The notes beneath the pieces were generated by a model. That model was not told the DNA's origin. It saw only the letters and a program-made list of their open reading frames with translations, and did not search any database. Of a stretch of 64,000 bases of DNA, positions 19,578-27,536 are shown in pieces (the stretch's first letter is position 1; each line of letters opens with the position of its first letter). This stretch comes from Muricoccus harenae (lineage in GTDB: Bacteria; Pseudomonadota; Alphaproteobacteria; Acetobacterales; Acetobacteraceae), in the NCBI RefSeq assembly GCF_009848505.1, contig NZ_WWDL01000009.1, forward strand, positions 62,001 to 126,000. The letters run 5' to 3'. Position numbers and translations under genes: made by a program.

Positions 19578-20305
19578 TGCAGACCACGCCCCTGTTCCGC
19601 GAAGACGCCTATGCCGAGGGCAATGCCGCCGTCGTGCTCGAATCCTCCGAGGCCGGGGTGATCCTAGACCGCAGCGTCTTCTATCCCCGCGCCGGCGGCC
19701 AGCCGGGCGACACCGGCGCCCTTCTCTGGGAGGGCGGCGAAATGCCCGTTGCCGACACGGTGAAATCCCCGGACGGCTCCGCCCTGCACGTCCCGGCGCC
19801 CGGCGCCGCCATCCCACCCGCCGGCGCCAAGGTGACGGCGAAGCTCGACTGGACACGGCGCCACCGGCTCATGCGGATGCACACCACCCTGCATCTTCTC
19901 TGCGCCGCCATGCCAGGCATCTACGCGACCGGCAATCAGATCGGCGCCGAGAAGTCCCGCCTGGACTTCGACCTGCCCGAGCCCCCCGCCAAGGAATGGG
20001 TGACGGAAAAGCTCAACGAGTTAGTCTCCGCCGATCACCCGCTCGGCGAGCGCTGGATCACCGACGCGGAGCTGGACGCCAATCCCGGCCTCGTCCGCAC
20101 CCTCTCGGTCCAGCCCCCGCGCGGCGCCGGCCAGGTCCGGCTGGTGCGGATCGGCCGGGAGGACGCGCCCATCGACCTCCAGCCCTGCGGCGGCACCCAT
20201 GTCCGCCGAACCGGGGAGATCGGCCGGGTGGAGGTGATCAAGATGGAAAGCAAGGGCAAGCAGAACCGGCGCATCCACATCGTGCTGGCGGAGGAAGCGA
20301 AGTGA
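19577..20305 (+). CDS. alaX: Alanyl-tRNA editing protein (AlaX family)
   Basis: This free-standing editing domain hydrolyses mischarged Ser- or Gly-tRNA-Ala. In the 242-residue product the zinc ligands are visible as HTTLH and, later, CGGTHVRRTGEIG. The N-terminal barrel has VFYPRAGGQPGDTG, the AlaRS editing-domain signature. ATG 19577 is chosen because it forms a TGATG junction with the NUDIX stop; an alternative ATG 12 bases upstream exists. No aminoacylation or anticodon domain is present, so it acts in trans. Confidence 0.92.
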   Translation: MQTTPLFREDAYAEGNAAVVLESSEAGVILDRSVFYPRAGGQPGDTGALLWEGGEMPVADTVKSPDGSALHVPAPGAAIPPAGAKVTAKLDWTRRHRLMRMHTTLHLLCAAMPGIYATGNQIGAEKSRLDFDLPEPPAKEWVTEKLNELVSADHPLGERWITDAELDANPGLVRTLSVQPPRGAGQVRLVRIGREDAPIDLQPCGGTHVRRTGEIGRVEVIKMESKGKQNRRIHIVLAEEAK

Positions 20306-21171
20306 ACGATCTCGTCCCGACCGAATGGCTCGCCGCCGAACTCGGCAAGCCCGACCTGGTGGTGCTGGACTGCTCCCTCGTCCTGCCGGGCGAACCAGGC
20401 GACAAGCGCGCCGGCTTCAGCGAGGCCCGCATCCCTGGCGCCCGCTACTTCGACATCGACACCTTCGCCGATCCGGACAGCGACCTGCCGCACATGGTCC
20501 CGACCCCCGCGCGCTTCGCCAAGCTCGCGGGCTCGCTAGGCATCTCCAATGACAGCCGTGTCGTCTTCTACGACCAGTCCCACGGGCTGCGCGCCGCCGC
20601 GCGCGGCTGGTGGCTGATGCGGCTGATGGGGCATGAGGCGGCCTTCGTGCTCGATGGTGGCCTGCCCAAGTGGAAGCGCGAGGGCCGTCCCACCGAATCC
20701 GGCGAGCCCCCAGCCCCGCCCGTCGCCACCTTCACCCCGGATTTCCGCGCGGACCGGCTGCGCGGTATCGGCGACATAAAGCGGATCGTGCGCCAGGGCG
20801 GCGGCGAGGCGCTGATCCTCGATGCCCGCTCCGCCGGCCGCTTCGGCGGCACCGCGCCTGAGCCCCGCGCCGGCCTGCCCGCCGGCCATATGCCCGGCGC
20901 CGCCAACATCCCCTTCACCGAGCTGCTGGCACCGGACGGCACCATGCTTCCGCCCGAGGCCCTGCGCGCCCAGTTCGAGAAGGCCGGCGTCGACGGCGAG
21001 CGTCCCGTCATCCTCTCCTGCGGCTCCGGCGTCACCGCCTGCGTGCTGGCCCTCGGCCTGGTCCGCGCCGGGCTGCCGGAAGGTGCCGTCTATGACGGCT
21101 CCTGGACAGAATGGGCACTCCGCCCCGAAACACCCAAGACCACTTCCGACATCGCCAAGGACCACGCCTGA
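20302..21171 (+). CDS. sseA: Two-domain rhodanese, probable 3-mercaptopyruvate sulfurtransferase
   Basis: The 289-residue product has an inactive N-terminal rhodanese domain (VVLDCSLVLPGEPGDKRAGFSEARIPGA region, FYDQSHGLRAAARGWW) and an active C-terminal one with the loop CGSGVTAC. The CG[S/T]GVT form of this loop is the mercaptopyruvate sulfurtransferase signature rather than thiosulfate rhodanese (CRKGVT). It transfers sulfur from 3-mercaptopyruvate to thiol or cyanide acceptors. GTG 20302 overlaps the alaX stop (GTGA). Together with the downstream cystathionine lyase it suggests cysteine/sulfur metabolism. Confidence 0.92.
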   Translation: MNDLVPTEWLAAELGKPDLVVLDCSLVLPGEPGDKRAGFSEARIPGARYFDIDTFADPDSDLPHMVPTPARFAKLAGSLGISNDSRVVFYDQSHGLRAAARGWWLMRLMGHEAAFVLDGGLPKWKREGRPTESGEPPAPPVATFTPDFRADRLRGIGDIKRIVRQGGGEALILDARSAGRFGGTAPEPRAGLPAGHMPGAANIPFTELLAPDGTMLPPEALRAQFEKAGVDGERPVILSCGSGVTACVLALGLVRAGLPEGAVYDGSWTEWALRPETPKTTSDIAKDHA

Positions 21172-22364
21172 TGGCCGACCAGCACGACAAGTCCCTCGGC
21201 TTCGCCACCCGCATGTCCCATCACGGGCGCGCGGGTGCGAAGGCGCATGGCTTCGTCAACCCGCCCGTCCATCGCGGCTCGACCGTCCTCTTTCCTGATT
21301 GCGAGTCCCGCAAGGCGGCGGCGAAGCAGCGCTACGAGCAGGTGCTCACCTACGGCACCGCCGGCGGCCCCACCCACCACATGCTCGAGGACATGATCGC
21401 CGAGATCGAGGGCGGCACGCGCTGCGTCATCGTCGGCACAGGCCTCGCCGCCTGCATGGTCCCGCTGCTCGCCTATCTGAAGGCGGGCGACCACTGCCTG
21501 ATGCCGGACAGCGTCTATGGCCCGGCGCGTAACCTGGCCGAGGGGCTGATGAAGGGCTGGGGCATCGAAACCACCTTCTACGAGCCCGCGGTGGACGAGG
21601 CCGGAATGCGCGCCCTGATCCGCGCCAACACGAAGGTCGTCTATACTGAGAGCCCGGGCAGCCACACCTTCGAGGTGCAGGATATCCCTGCCATCGCCCG
21701 CGCAGCCCATGCGGCCGGCGCCAAGGTGCTGATGGACAACACCTGGGGCTTCCACAACTTTCAGCCATTCGCCCATGGCGTCGATGTCTCCATCCAGGCG
21801 CTGACGAAATATGCGGCCGGCCATTCCGATGTGCTGCTCGGCAGCGTGACGGTGAACACGCCGGCGGACTGGCTGATCGTGAAGGACGCCGCCAACCAGC
21901 TCGGCCAGTTCGCCAGCGCCGATGATTGCTGGCTCTGCCTCCGCGGCCTTCGCACCCTTCCCGTCCGGCTGAAGCAGCAGGCGGAGAACGGCCTCGCCGT
22001 CGCACGGTGGCTGGAGACCCGCCCGGAGGTGCTGCGCCTGCTGCACCCGGCCCTGCCCTCCCATCCCCAGCACGCCCTCTTCACCCGGGACTTCGCCGCA
22101 CCCTGCTCCCTCTTCGGCGTGGTTCTGCGGCCGCGCTACACCGAGGCGGATGCGGAAGCGGTGGTGGATGCGCTCGCCCTGTTCGGAATCGGCGCCTCCT
22201 GGGGCGGCTATGAGAGCCTTGCTCTGCCCACCGCGCCGTCCATCACCCGCACCGCGGGGGACCCGGCGCTCGGCGGACCGGCCATCCGCCTCCATATCGG
22301 GCTGGAGGACACGCAGGACCTGATCGCGGATCTCGCCCAGGCCCTCGACCGTCTTCCGCACTGA
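21171..22364 (+). CDS. metC: Cystathionine beta-lyase
   Basis: This 397-residue PLP enzyme of the Cys/Met metabolism family cleaves cystathionine to homocysteine, pyruvate and ammonia. The PLP lysine is in SIQALTKYAAGHSD, and the cofactor-binding Asp is in VLMDNTWGFH. The N-terminus has VNPPVHRGSTVLFPD and the YGTAGGPTHHMLE loop characteristic of the alphaproteobacterial MetC branch. ATG 21171 forms TGATG with the sseA stop, so all four genes 18906-22364 are translationally coupled. A two-hairpin terminator follows. Confidence 0.92.
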   Translation: MADQHDKSLGFATRMSHHGRAGAKAHGFVNPPVHRGSTVLFPDCESRKAAAKQRYEQVLTYGTAGGPTHHMLEDMIAEIEGGTRCVIVGTGLAACMVPLLAYLKAGDHCLMPDSVYGPARNLAEGLMKGWGIETTFYEPAVDEAGMRALIRANTKVVYTESPGSHTFEVQDIPAIARAAHAAGAKVLMDNTWGFHNFQPFAHGVDVSIQALTKYAAGHSDVLLGSVTVNTPADWLIVKDAANQLGQFASADDCWLCLRGLRTLPVRLKQQAENGLAVARWLETRPEVLRLLHPALPSHPQHALFTRDFAAPCSLFGVVLRPRYTEADAEAVVDALALFGIGASWGGYESLALPTAPSITRTAGDPALGGPAIRLHIGLEDTQDLIADLAQALDRLPH

Positions 22365-22384
22365 GGCCGGGCGTTGCGGAGGGG

Positions 22385-22430
22385 GCGGTGCCGAAGGGCA
22401 CCGCAGGTGACGCGCGGCGCGCGTCACCTG
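22385..22430. terminator. Double hairpin between convergent metC and transporter genes
   Basis: Two perfect hairpins lie back to back. GCGGTGCC/GGCACCGC (22385-22392, 22397-22404) has a GAAG loop. CAGGTGACGCGC/GCGCGTCACCTG (22404-22415, 22419-22430) has a three-base loop. No T tract is present on either strand. The second hairpin abuts the stop codon of the minus-strand gene. A bidirectional terminator is likely from position. Confidence 0.6.
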
Positions 22431-23780
22431 TCAGGCGGCCGCGCGCTCCAGCGGTCGTGATGCCTTCTCCTCGCGCTCGGCCTGACGCCCCAGGACGTAG
22501 CCGGTGGCAGCCCAGCTCGCGGCGATACCGGCTCCCACCACCATCGCCGCAAACGGGCTGCTGGAGATCGCGTCGATCCCGGTCTTGATCCAGGAACTGA
22601 CAGCGTCGCCGCCGCGATAGACCACCGTGTCGATGGCGTTCTTCGCCTTGTACTTCGTCTCGGCATCGACGGTGGTGAACAGCATCTCCCGCCCCGGCCG
22701 CACCAGCGCGTATTCGCCGACGCGGCGCAGGACCATCACCACGACCAGCACGCCGAAGGTCGGCGCCAGCGCCAGCGCGCCGAACCCGACCGCCATGCCG
22801 AGCGGGACCGCCGTGAGCAGGATGCCGACGCCGAGCTTGCGCGTCAGCCGGCCTGTTACGAAGACCTGGATCAGGATGGTCAACGTCTGCACCACCGCGT
22901 CGATGGTGCCGAAGACCTGGGTCTGTTGAACACGGCTAGGGAAGGTGGCGCGCACCAGCCGCGCCTGCTCGAAGTAGAGGAAGGTGGAGACCGAGGCGAG
23001 CAGGATGACGAACAGCGCGATGCCCAGCATGTAAGGCGAGCGCAGCACCAGCGTGAGCCCCGCAACGATGCTGCCGCGCATGGCGCGGTCCGCGCTCTCG
23101 CCGGTCGGCATCGCCTTCCAGCCCTGCCGGGCGCGCCAGCGGAACAGCCAGGCCGCGCAGAGCAGCGTGCCCAGCAGCATCGCCGCGGACAGGAACAGCA
23201 GCCCCGCGAGGCCCATCGGCGCCACCAGCACCGTGCTGAGCAGCGGCCCGGCCAGTCCGCCCAGACTCGCGCCGGCAGCGATCTGCCCGAACAGGCGCTT
23301 CGCCTGCTCCGGCTCGAACACGTCCGCCATCACGCTCCAGGCCAACGAGATCACGAACAGGTTGAACACGGACAGCCAGACGTAGAAGACGCGGCCGGCC
23401 CAGACATCCTCCGGATCAATCAGCAGCACGAAGCCGAAGCCGATCAGGGTAGCCGCCGAAACGCCGTAGCACACAGCCAATAGCAGCCGGCGGGGGACGC
23501 GGTTGCTGAGCCAGCCATAGACCGGGAGCACCACCAGCGTTGCCAGGAAGGTGGCAAGGAACAGCCATTGCAGGTTGTTGACGCCACCGGCGATGCCGAA
23601 GGTCTCACGGACGGGGCGCAGCATGAAATAGCTGGCAAAGAGGAGGAAGAAGAGCAGAAATCCCACCAGGACCGGAAGAAGCTCGCCCGGCGCCGCGACG
23701 AGCACCCGACCGATCCAGCCGCGATCCTCCAAAGGCCGCGGCCCAGAGGCAGTTGTGCCCCTGGGCGCGTCAGAGCGCAT
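22431..23780 (-). CDS. ATP/ADP-translocase-like (NTT/MFS-clan) membrane transporter
   Basis: The 449-residue protein has about twelve transmembrane helices. Its opening SYFMLRPVRETFGIAGGVNNLQWLF and the later GEYALVRPGREMLFTTV and KYKAKNAIDTVVYRGGDAVSSW segments resemble the nucleotide-transporter (NTT, plastid/Chlamydia ATP/ADP carrier) group within the MFS clan. In free-living bacteria these homologues are of unknown substrate; true energy parasitism is not implied. ATG 23780 overlaps the aldo/keto reductase stop by 11 bases and has GGAG about 10 bases upstream, indicating coupling to that gene. Confidence 0.7.
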   Translation of the reverse strand: MRSDAPRGTTASGPRPLEDRGWIGRVLVAAPGELLPVLVGFLLFFLLFASYFMLRPVRETFGIAGGVNNLQWLFLATFLATLVVLPVYGWLSNRVPRRLLLAVCYGVSAATLIGFGFVLLIDPEDVWAGRVFYVWLSVFNLFVISLAWSVMADVFEPEQAKRLFGQIAAGASLGGLAGPLLSTVLVAPMGLAGLLFLSAAMLLGTLLCAAWLFRWRARQGWKAMPTGESADRAMRGSIVAGLTLVLRSPYMLGIALFVILLASVSTFLYFEQARLVRATFPSRVQQTQVFGTIDAVVQTLTILIQVFVTGRLTRKLGVGILLTAVPLGMAVGFGALALAPTFGVLVVVMVLRRVGEYALVRPGREMLFTTVDAETKYKAKNAIDTVVYRGGDAVSSWIKTGIDAISSSPFAAMVVGAGIAASWAATGYVLGRQAEREEKASRPLERAAA

Positions 23781-24687
23781 CGATGAACTGCTCCATCCGC
23801 CGCCGCATCGCCGCATCCGGCAGCCGGCCCTGCGCGGCCTTGATGTTGTCATCGACATAGCGGGCCTGGGCCATGCCCGGCACGGCGCAGGTCACCGCCT
23901 CATGCGAGACGATGTATTTCAGCATGAACTGCGCCCAGTTGGTGCAGTCGATCTCCGCCGCCCATTCCGGCAGGGGCTTGCCCTGAGTGGCACGGAACAC
24001 GCTGCCGCGGCCGAAGGGCAGGTTGATGAACACCGCCATGCCCCGCTCCTTCGCGAGCGGGATGATCCGTTCCGCGGCGTTGCGGTTGTCCAGCGCATAG
24101 TCGATCTGGATCGCATCGAGCGTCTCGCGCCGCATCATGGCCTCGAAGGCCTCGTATTGCCGGTCGAAGGAGGTGGTGGCGCCGACATAGCGGATCCGCC
24201 CCGCCGCCTTCAGCTCCCGCAGGGTCGCGAGCTGGTTGCTGATGTCACGCAGGTTATGGACGGCGAACAGGTCGATCCGGTCGGTCCGCAGGTTGCGGAA
24301 GGACTGCTCGATCTGTGCCCGGCCGTCCTCCTTGTTGTCGGCGCCCACCTTGGTGGCGATGAACAGGGCGGGACGGATGTTCAGGTCCGCGATCAGCCCG
24401 CCCATGATCGCCTCGGCATTGCCGTAGGAAGGCGCGGTGTCCAGAACCGTGCCGCCCAGGGCATGGAAGCGGCGGAAGGTCTCGCGCAACGGCGTGATGT
24501 CCTCCTCCGTCTTCGCCTCCTCGTAACGCCTGGCGGAACCCAGGCCGATGATCGGGATCATCTCGCCGGAGGAGGGGATCGGCTTGCGGATCAGCGCCGC
24601 CTGTTGCGCGGCGGCCCCCCGTGCAAGGGCGGCGGCGCTCAGCCCGGCCCCGACGCCGGCAAGCAGGGTTCTGCGGGTGGCGTGCAT
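23770..24687 (-). CDS. Tat-exported aldo/keto reductase
   Basis: The 305-residue product begins with a twin-arginine signal (MHATRRTLLAGVGAGLSAAALARGAAA, shown only as its RRTLLAG motif and AAA end), implying periplasmic location. The (alpha/beta)8 reductase follows, with Asp and Tyr of the catalytic tetrad in LDTAPSYGNAE, Lys in FIATKVG and His in LFAVHNL. Export is notable because the family normally uses cytosolic NADPH; tightly bound cofactor would be needed. It is translationally coupled to the downstream NTT-like transporter. Confidence 0.85.
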   Translation of the reverse strand: MHATRRTLLAGVGAGLSAAALARGAAAQQAALIRKPIPSSGEMIPIIGLGSARRYEEAKTEEDITPLRETFRRFHALGGTVLDTAPSYGNAEAIMGGLIADLNIRPALFIATKVGADNKEDGRAQIEQSFRNLRTDRIDLFAVHNLRDISNQLATLRELKAAGRIRYVGATTSFDRQYEAFEAMMRRETLDAIQIDYALDNRNAAERIIPLAKERGMAVFINLPFGRGSVFRATQGKPLPEWAAEIDCTNWAQFMLKYIVSHEAVTCAVPGMAQARYVDDNIKAAQGRLPDAAMRRRMEQFIDAL

Positions 24688-24825
24688 CTCGTCTCCCCGG
24701 AAAAGCGCCGCGCGTCATGCCGGCCGCGGAATGCGGCGCAGGGCGGCGGCTCGACGTTCAATGGGGAATGTTGCGCGATCCGACAGGGGGGCGATACGGG
24801 CTGCCCACAATTTATGGCGAAAATG

Positions 24826-25323
24826 TCACGCGGCGGCGCAGTCGCCGCAGGTCCCCTCCACCTCCACCGTGGCGCGGATCGGGCTGAACCCGGCGGCCCG
24901 CGCGGCGGCGGCCACGGCTGCGGCCACCGAATCGTCGGACAGCTCAGCCGTGCGGCCGCAGTTACGGCAAATCAGGAACTGGTGGGGATGCTCGTGGTCA
25001 TGCCCATGCCCCGCCTCAACACAGGGGATGAAGGCGTTCAGCCGCTCGATCCGGTGGATCAGTCCCTGGGCCAGCAGGAAATCCAGCGCCCGGTAGACGG
25101 TGGGCGGGGCCGCGCCCGGGCGTTCGGCGCGCAGCCGGTCCAGCAGCGCATAGGCGCCCACCGGCTGGTCGGCCTCCAGCACCATTTCCAGCACGCGCCG
25201 CCGCAGCGGGGTGAGCTGCGCGCCACGCCGCAGGCAGCCCTCCTCCGCCTCCCGCAGCGCCGTTGCGCGGTCGGCCAGCGGGGTGGGCTGGGAATGGTCG
25301 TGCTGATGGTCGCCTTGGGGCAT
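24826..25323 (-). CDS. zur: Fur-family regulator, probably zinc uptake regulator Zur
   Basis: The 165-residue protein has a winged helix (LTPLRRRVLEMVLEADQPVGAYALLDRLR to PPTVYRALDFLLAQGL, about 38-85) followed by a dimerisation/metal domain. That domain has a His-rich HGHDHEHPHQF segment, CRNCG and a final CGDC, which form the structural CxxC zinc site. The N-terminal QGDHQHDH segment adds more potential metal ligands. Cys/His content and length favour Zur over Fur or PerR. It would repress zinc-import genes when zinc is sufficient. It is divergent from hisI with a 59-base gap. Confidence 0.82.
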   Translation of the reverse strand: MPQGDHQHDHSQPTPLADRATALREAEEGCLRRGAQLTPLRRRVLEMVLEADQPVGAYALLDRLRAERPGAAPPTVYRALDFLLAQGLIHRIERLNAFIPCVEAGHGHDHEHPHQFLICRNCGRTAELSDDSVAAAVAAAARAAGFSPIRATVEVEGTCGDCAAA

Positions 25324-25367
25324 CCGGTCCTCGAAGGTGGCGCGCGGAGGACGCCGGCGCCGGCCCT

Positions 25368-25379
25368 GCCTATATAGGC
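25368..25379. promoter_or_regulatory. Palindromic TATATA element immediately upstream of hisI
   Basis: GCCTATATAGGC is a perfect 12-bp palindrome in the 59-base gap between divergent zur and hisI. Its TATATA core begins 12 bases before the hisI ATG, the spacing expected of a -10 box driving a leaderless transcript. No ribosome-binding sequence is seen for hisI. It could instead be an operator, for example for Zur autoregulation. No good -35 was found. Confidence 0.4.
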
Positions 25380-25382
25380 CCC

Positions 25383-25859
25383 ATGCCCACGCCTCCCAAC
25401 CTACCCGCCAAGCCTCTCCCTGAGCGCCCCGCCGGCCTGCCCGCCTGGCACGCCCCCTCCCCCGAGGCCCGCGCCCGCTTCCTCGCGGCGCTCAGGCCCG
25501 ATGCCAACGGACTCGTCGCCGCAATCGCCCAGGCCCATGGCACGGGCGAGGTGCTGATGATGGCCTGGATGAGCCCGGAGGCGGTGGAGGAGACGCTCGC
25601 AACCGGCCGGGTCACCTATTACAGCCGCTCCCGCCGCGCCCTCTGGCGCAAGGGGGAGACCTCCGGCCAGGTGCAGCACCTGATCGACCTCCGGCTGGAC
25701 TGCGATGGCGACGCCCTGCTCGCCACCGTCCACCAGGACGGCGTCGCCTGCCACACCGGCCGCCGCTCCTGTTTCTCCTGGGGACTGAAGGAAGAGGCGG
25801 TGCAGCCGCTCGAACCTGTCCTCGCCGATCCCGCGGCGCTTTACGGCACGGCGCATTGA
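25383..25859 (+). CDS. hisI: Phosphoribosyl-AMP cyclohydrolase (histidine biosynthesis)
   Basis: The 158-residue enzyme opens the purine ring of PR-AMP in histidine synthesis. The metal-binding motifs are present: LRLDCDGDALLATVHQDG with Cys/Asp ligands, then VACHTGRRSCF with the catalytic zinc cysteines. VTYYSRSRRALWRKGETSG is the family's substrate motif. It is the single-domain type, not fused to HisE, and no other his gene is nearby. A Pro-rich N-terminal extension of about 30 residues precedes the core. The start is ATG 25383. Confidence 0.95.
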   Translation: MPTPPNLPAKPLPERPAGLPAWHAPSPEARARFLAALRPDANGLVAAIAQAHGTGEVLMMAWMSPEAVEETLATGRVTYYSRSRRALWRKGETSGQVQHLIDLRLDCDGDALLATVHQDGVACHTGRRSCFSWGLKEEAVQPLEPVLADPAALYGTAH

Positions 25860-25942
25860 AGCGGCGGCGCCGCGCCGGTTGACGCTGCCCCCGGCGCTGG
25901 CGCTTGCTCCCAACCCAAAGCTCAGATGGAGTCGGGTTGCCC

Positions 25943-26617
25943 ATGCCGCTCACCATGCCGGAGGAACTGATCCTCCTGATGCTGGACGACCAGACCGGCC
26001 GCCTGCACGAAATGGCGGGTCCGGCCTCTGGCTATGCCGTCGCCGGCGCCATCCTTGCGGAACTCGCGCTGCGCAACCGGATCGATACGGATCCCAGCCG
26101 CCTCTTCGTCGCCGATCCCACCCCGACCGGCGACACGCTGCTCGACCCCGTGCTCGCCCGGATCGCCGCCGATCCCGGCATGGAGCCCGGCGAGCCGGAC
26201 CTTCCCCATGGCAGCCGCTGGTGGATCGAGACGCTGGGCCGTGATGCCGATAGCTTCCGTGACGCCATCTTCGCCCGCCTGGTCGCCCAGGGCATTCTGC
26301 GGGAGGAGAAGGGCCGCTTCCTCTGGATCTTCCCCGAGCGCCGCTACCCGGTGGTCTCCGACAAGGAGGAGCGCGAGGTGAAGGCGCGGCTGATGGCCGT
26401 GATCTTCGACGACGAGATCCCTGAGCCGCGCGACAGCCTGCTGATCGGCCTCGTCCGCGCCGCCGGGCTGTTGCCGCTGCTGCTCGGCAGTGAGACGCTG
26501 GAATCGGCCGAGCCGCGCATCGAGCAGGTGGCCAATCTCGAGGAGCTGAGTCGCTCCCTCGGCAATGCCGTGCGCGACATCTTCATCGAGATGGCCCGCT
26601 ACACGCCGCTCATGTGA
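25943..26617 (+). CDS. GOLPH3/VPS74 (GPP34) domain protein
   Basis: The 224-residue product is all-helical in appearance and starts with MPEELILLMLDDQTGRL, the conserved opening of GPP34-family proteins. It also has YAVAGAILAELALRNRI and RRYPVVSDKEEREVKARL with the family's basic patch. In eukaryotes the family binds PI4P and sorts Golgi glycosyltransferases; the bacterial role is not established. No signal peptide or membrane segment is seen, so it is cytoplasmic or peripheral. It stands alone between hisI and SemiSWEET genes. The start is at ATG 25943. Confidence 0.82.
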   Translation: MPLTMPEELILLMLDDQTGRLHEMAGPASGYAVAGAILAELALRNRIDTDPSRLFVADPTPTGDTLLDPVLARIAADPGMEPGEPDLPHGSRWWIETLGRDADSFRDAIFARLVAQGILREEKGRFLWIFPERRYPVVSDKEEREVKARLMAVIFDDEIPEPRDSLLIGLVRAAGLLPLLLGSETLESAEPRIEQVANLEELSRSLGNAVRDIFIEMARYTPLM

Positions 26618-26623
26618 GCGGGC

Positions 26624-26878
26624 TCACCCGAAGCGCAGCTTCATCGCCAGGATATAGGCGGAAAGCAGCAGGGTGACGCCATTGGCCAGGATCAGCCCAT
26701 GGCTGCCGATCAGCAGCCCATAGGCAAGCCAGAGCGCGATCCCGGCGTTGAACAGCAGCAGCATCGGCGCGGAGAAATCACGCGCCGAGCGCGTGCGGTG
26801 CGTCCGCAGCACCTGGGGCACGAAGGCGATGGTGGTGAGGATTCCCGCCGCCACGCCAAGCCACTCCACAGGATCCAT
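26624..26878 (-). CDS. SemiSWEET-type sugar transporter
   Basis: This 84-residue protein consists of a single three-helix PQ-loop unit, at about 5-23, 39-58 and 63-80. The PQ motif FVPQV is at 19-23 and an Asn (FNAG) sits in the second helix. Two copies must dimerise to make a pore. Length and motif fit the bacterial SemiSWEET family, which moves mono- or disaccharides down gradients. The stop lies 6 bases from the end of the convergent GOLPH3-like gene. Confidence 0.88.
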   Translation of the reverse strand: MDPVEWLGVAAGILTTIAFVPQVLRTHRTRSARDFSAPMLLLFNAGIALWLAYGLLIGSHGLILANGVTLLLSAYILAMKLRFG

Positions 26879-26936
26879 GGCCCCTTCCCTGGTGCGCGGC
26901 TTTCCCGGGCGCGCCCGGACGCCTATGCATCAGCCC

Positions 26937-27536
26937 ATGTCCGAAATCCAACACCGGATCGAAACCGTCACGGCTGGGGCGTTGCAGCCGCATCTCGGTA
27001 CGGTCGCGCGATTGCGCGCCATCGTCTTCCGCGACTGGCCCTATCTCTACGAGGCCCAGGAGGGTTACGAGGCCGGCTATCTCCGCAGCTATGCCGAGAG
27101 CCCCGGTGCCGCCGTGATCCTCGCCCTCGCCGGGGAGGAGCCGGTGGGCGCCGCGACCTGCCAGCCTATGGTCGAAGCGGGGCGCGCGGTGCTAGAGGCC
27201 GCCGCCAAGGTCGGCATGGACCCCGCCACCACCTGCTATTTCGGTGAATCCGTGCTGCTGCCCGAATGGCGTGGCCGCGGCATCGGTGTCGCCTTCTTCG
27301 CGGCGCGGGAGGCACATGCCCGCTCTCTCGGCCTCCGCCGCGCCGCCTTCTGCGCCGTCCGCCGCGCCCCCTCCGATCCCCGCCGCCCCGCCGGGCACGA
27401 GCCGCTCGATGCCTTCTGGCGCAAGCGCGGCTACGTCCCCGTGCCCGGCATGGCGGCCCATATGATGTGGCGCGAGGTCGGCAGCGAGGCCGAGATGCCT
27501 CATATCCTCGATTTCTGGGCGAGGGACCTGCCGTGA
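26937..27536 (+). CDS. GNAT-family N-acetyltransferase
   Basis: The 199-residue protein has a GNAT fold. The acetyl-CoA-binding motif A appears as VLLPEWRGRGIGVAFFAAREAHA (R/Q-x-x-G-x-G type). Preceding segments are ALAGEEPVGAATCQPM and a C-terminal FWRKRGYVPVPGM, as in acyl transfer enzymes of the amino-group class. The substrate is unknown. The start is ATG 26937; another in-frame ATG lies 12 bases upstream. Its stop overlaps the GTG of the next gene (GTGA), so it is coupled to the nitrilase-family amidohydrolase and then lpxB. Confidence 0.85.
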   Translation: MSEIQHRIETVTAGALQPHLGTVARLRAIVFRDWPYLYEAQEGYEAGYLRSYAESPGAAVILALAGEEPVGAATCQPMVEAGRAVLEAAAKVGMDPATTCYFGESVLLPEWRGRGIGVAFFAAREAHARSLGLRRAAFCAVRRAPSDPRRPAGHEPLDAFWRKRGYVPVPGMAAHMMWREVGSEAEMPHILDFWARDLP

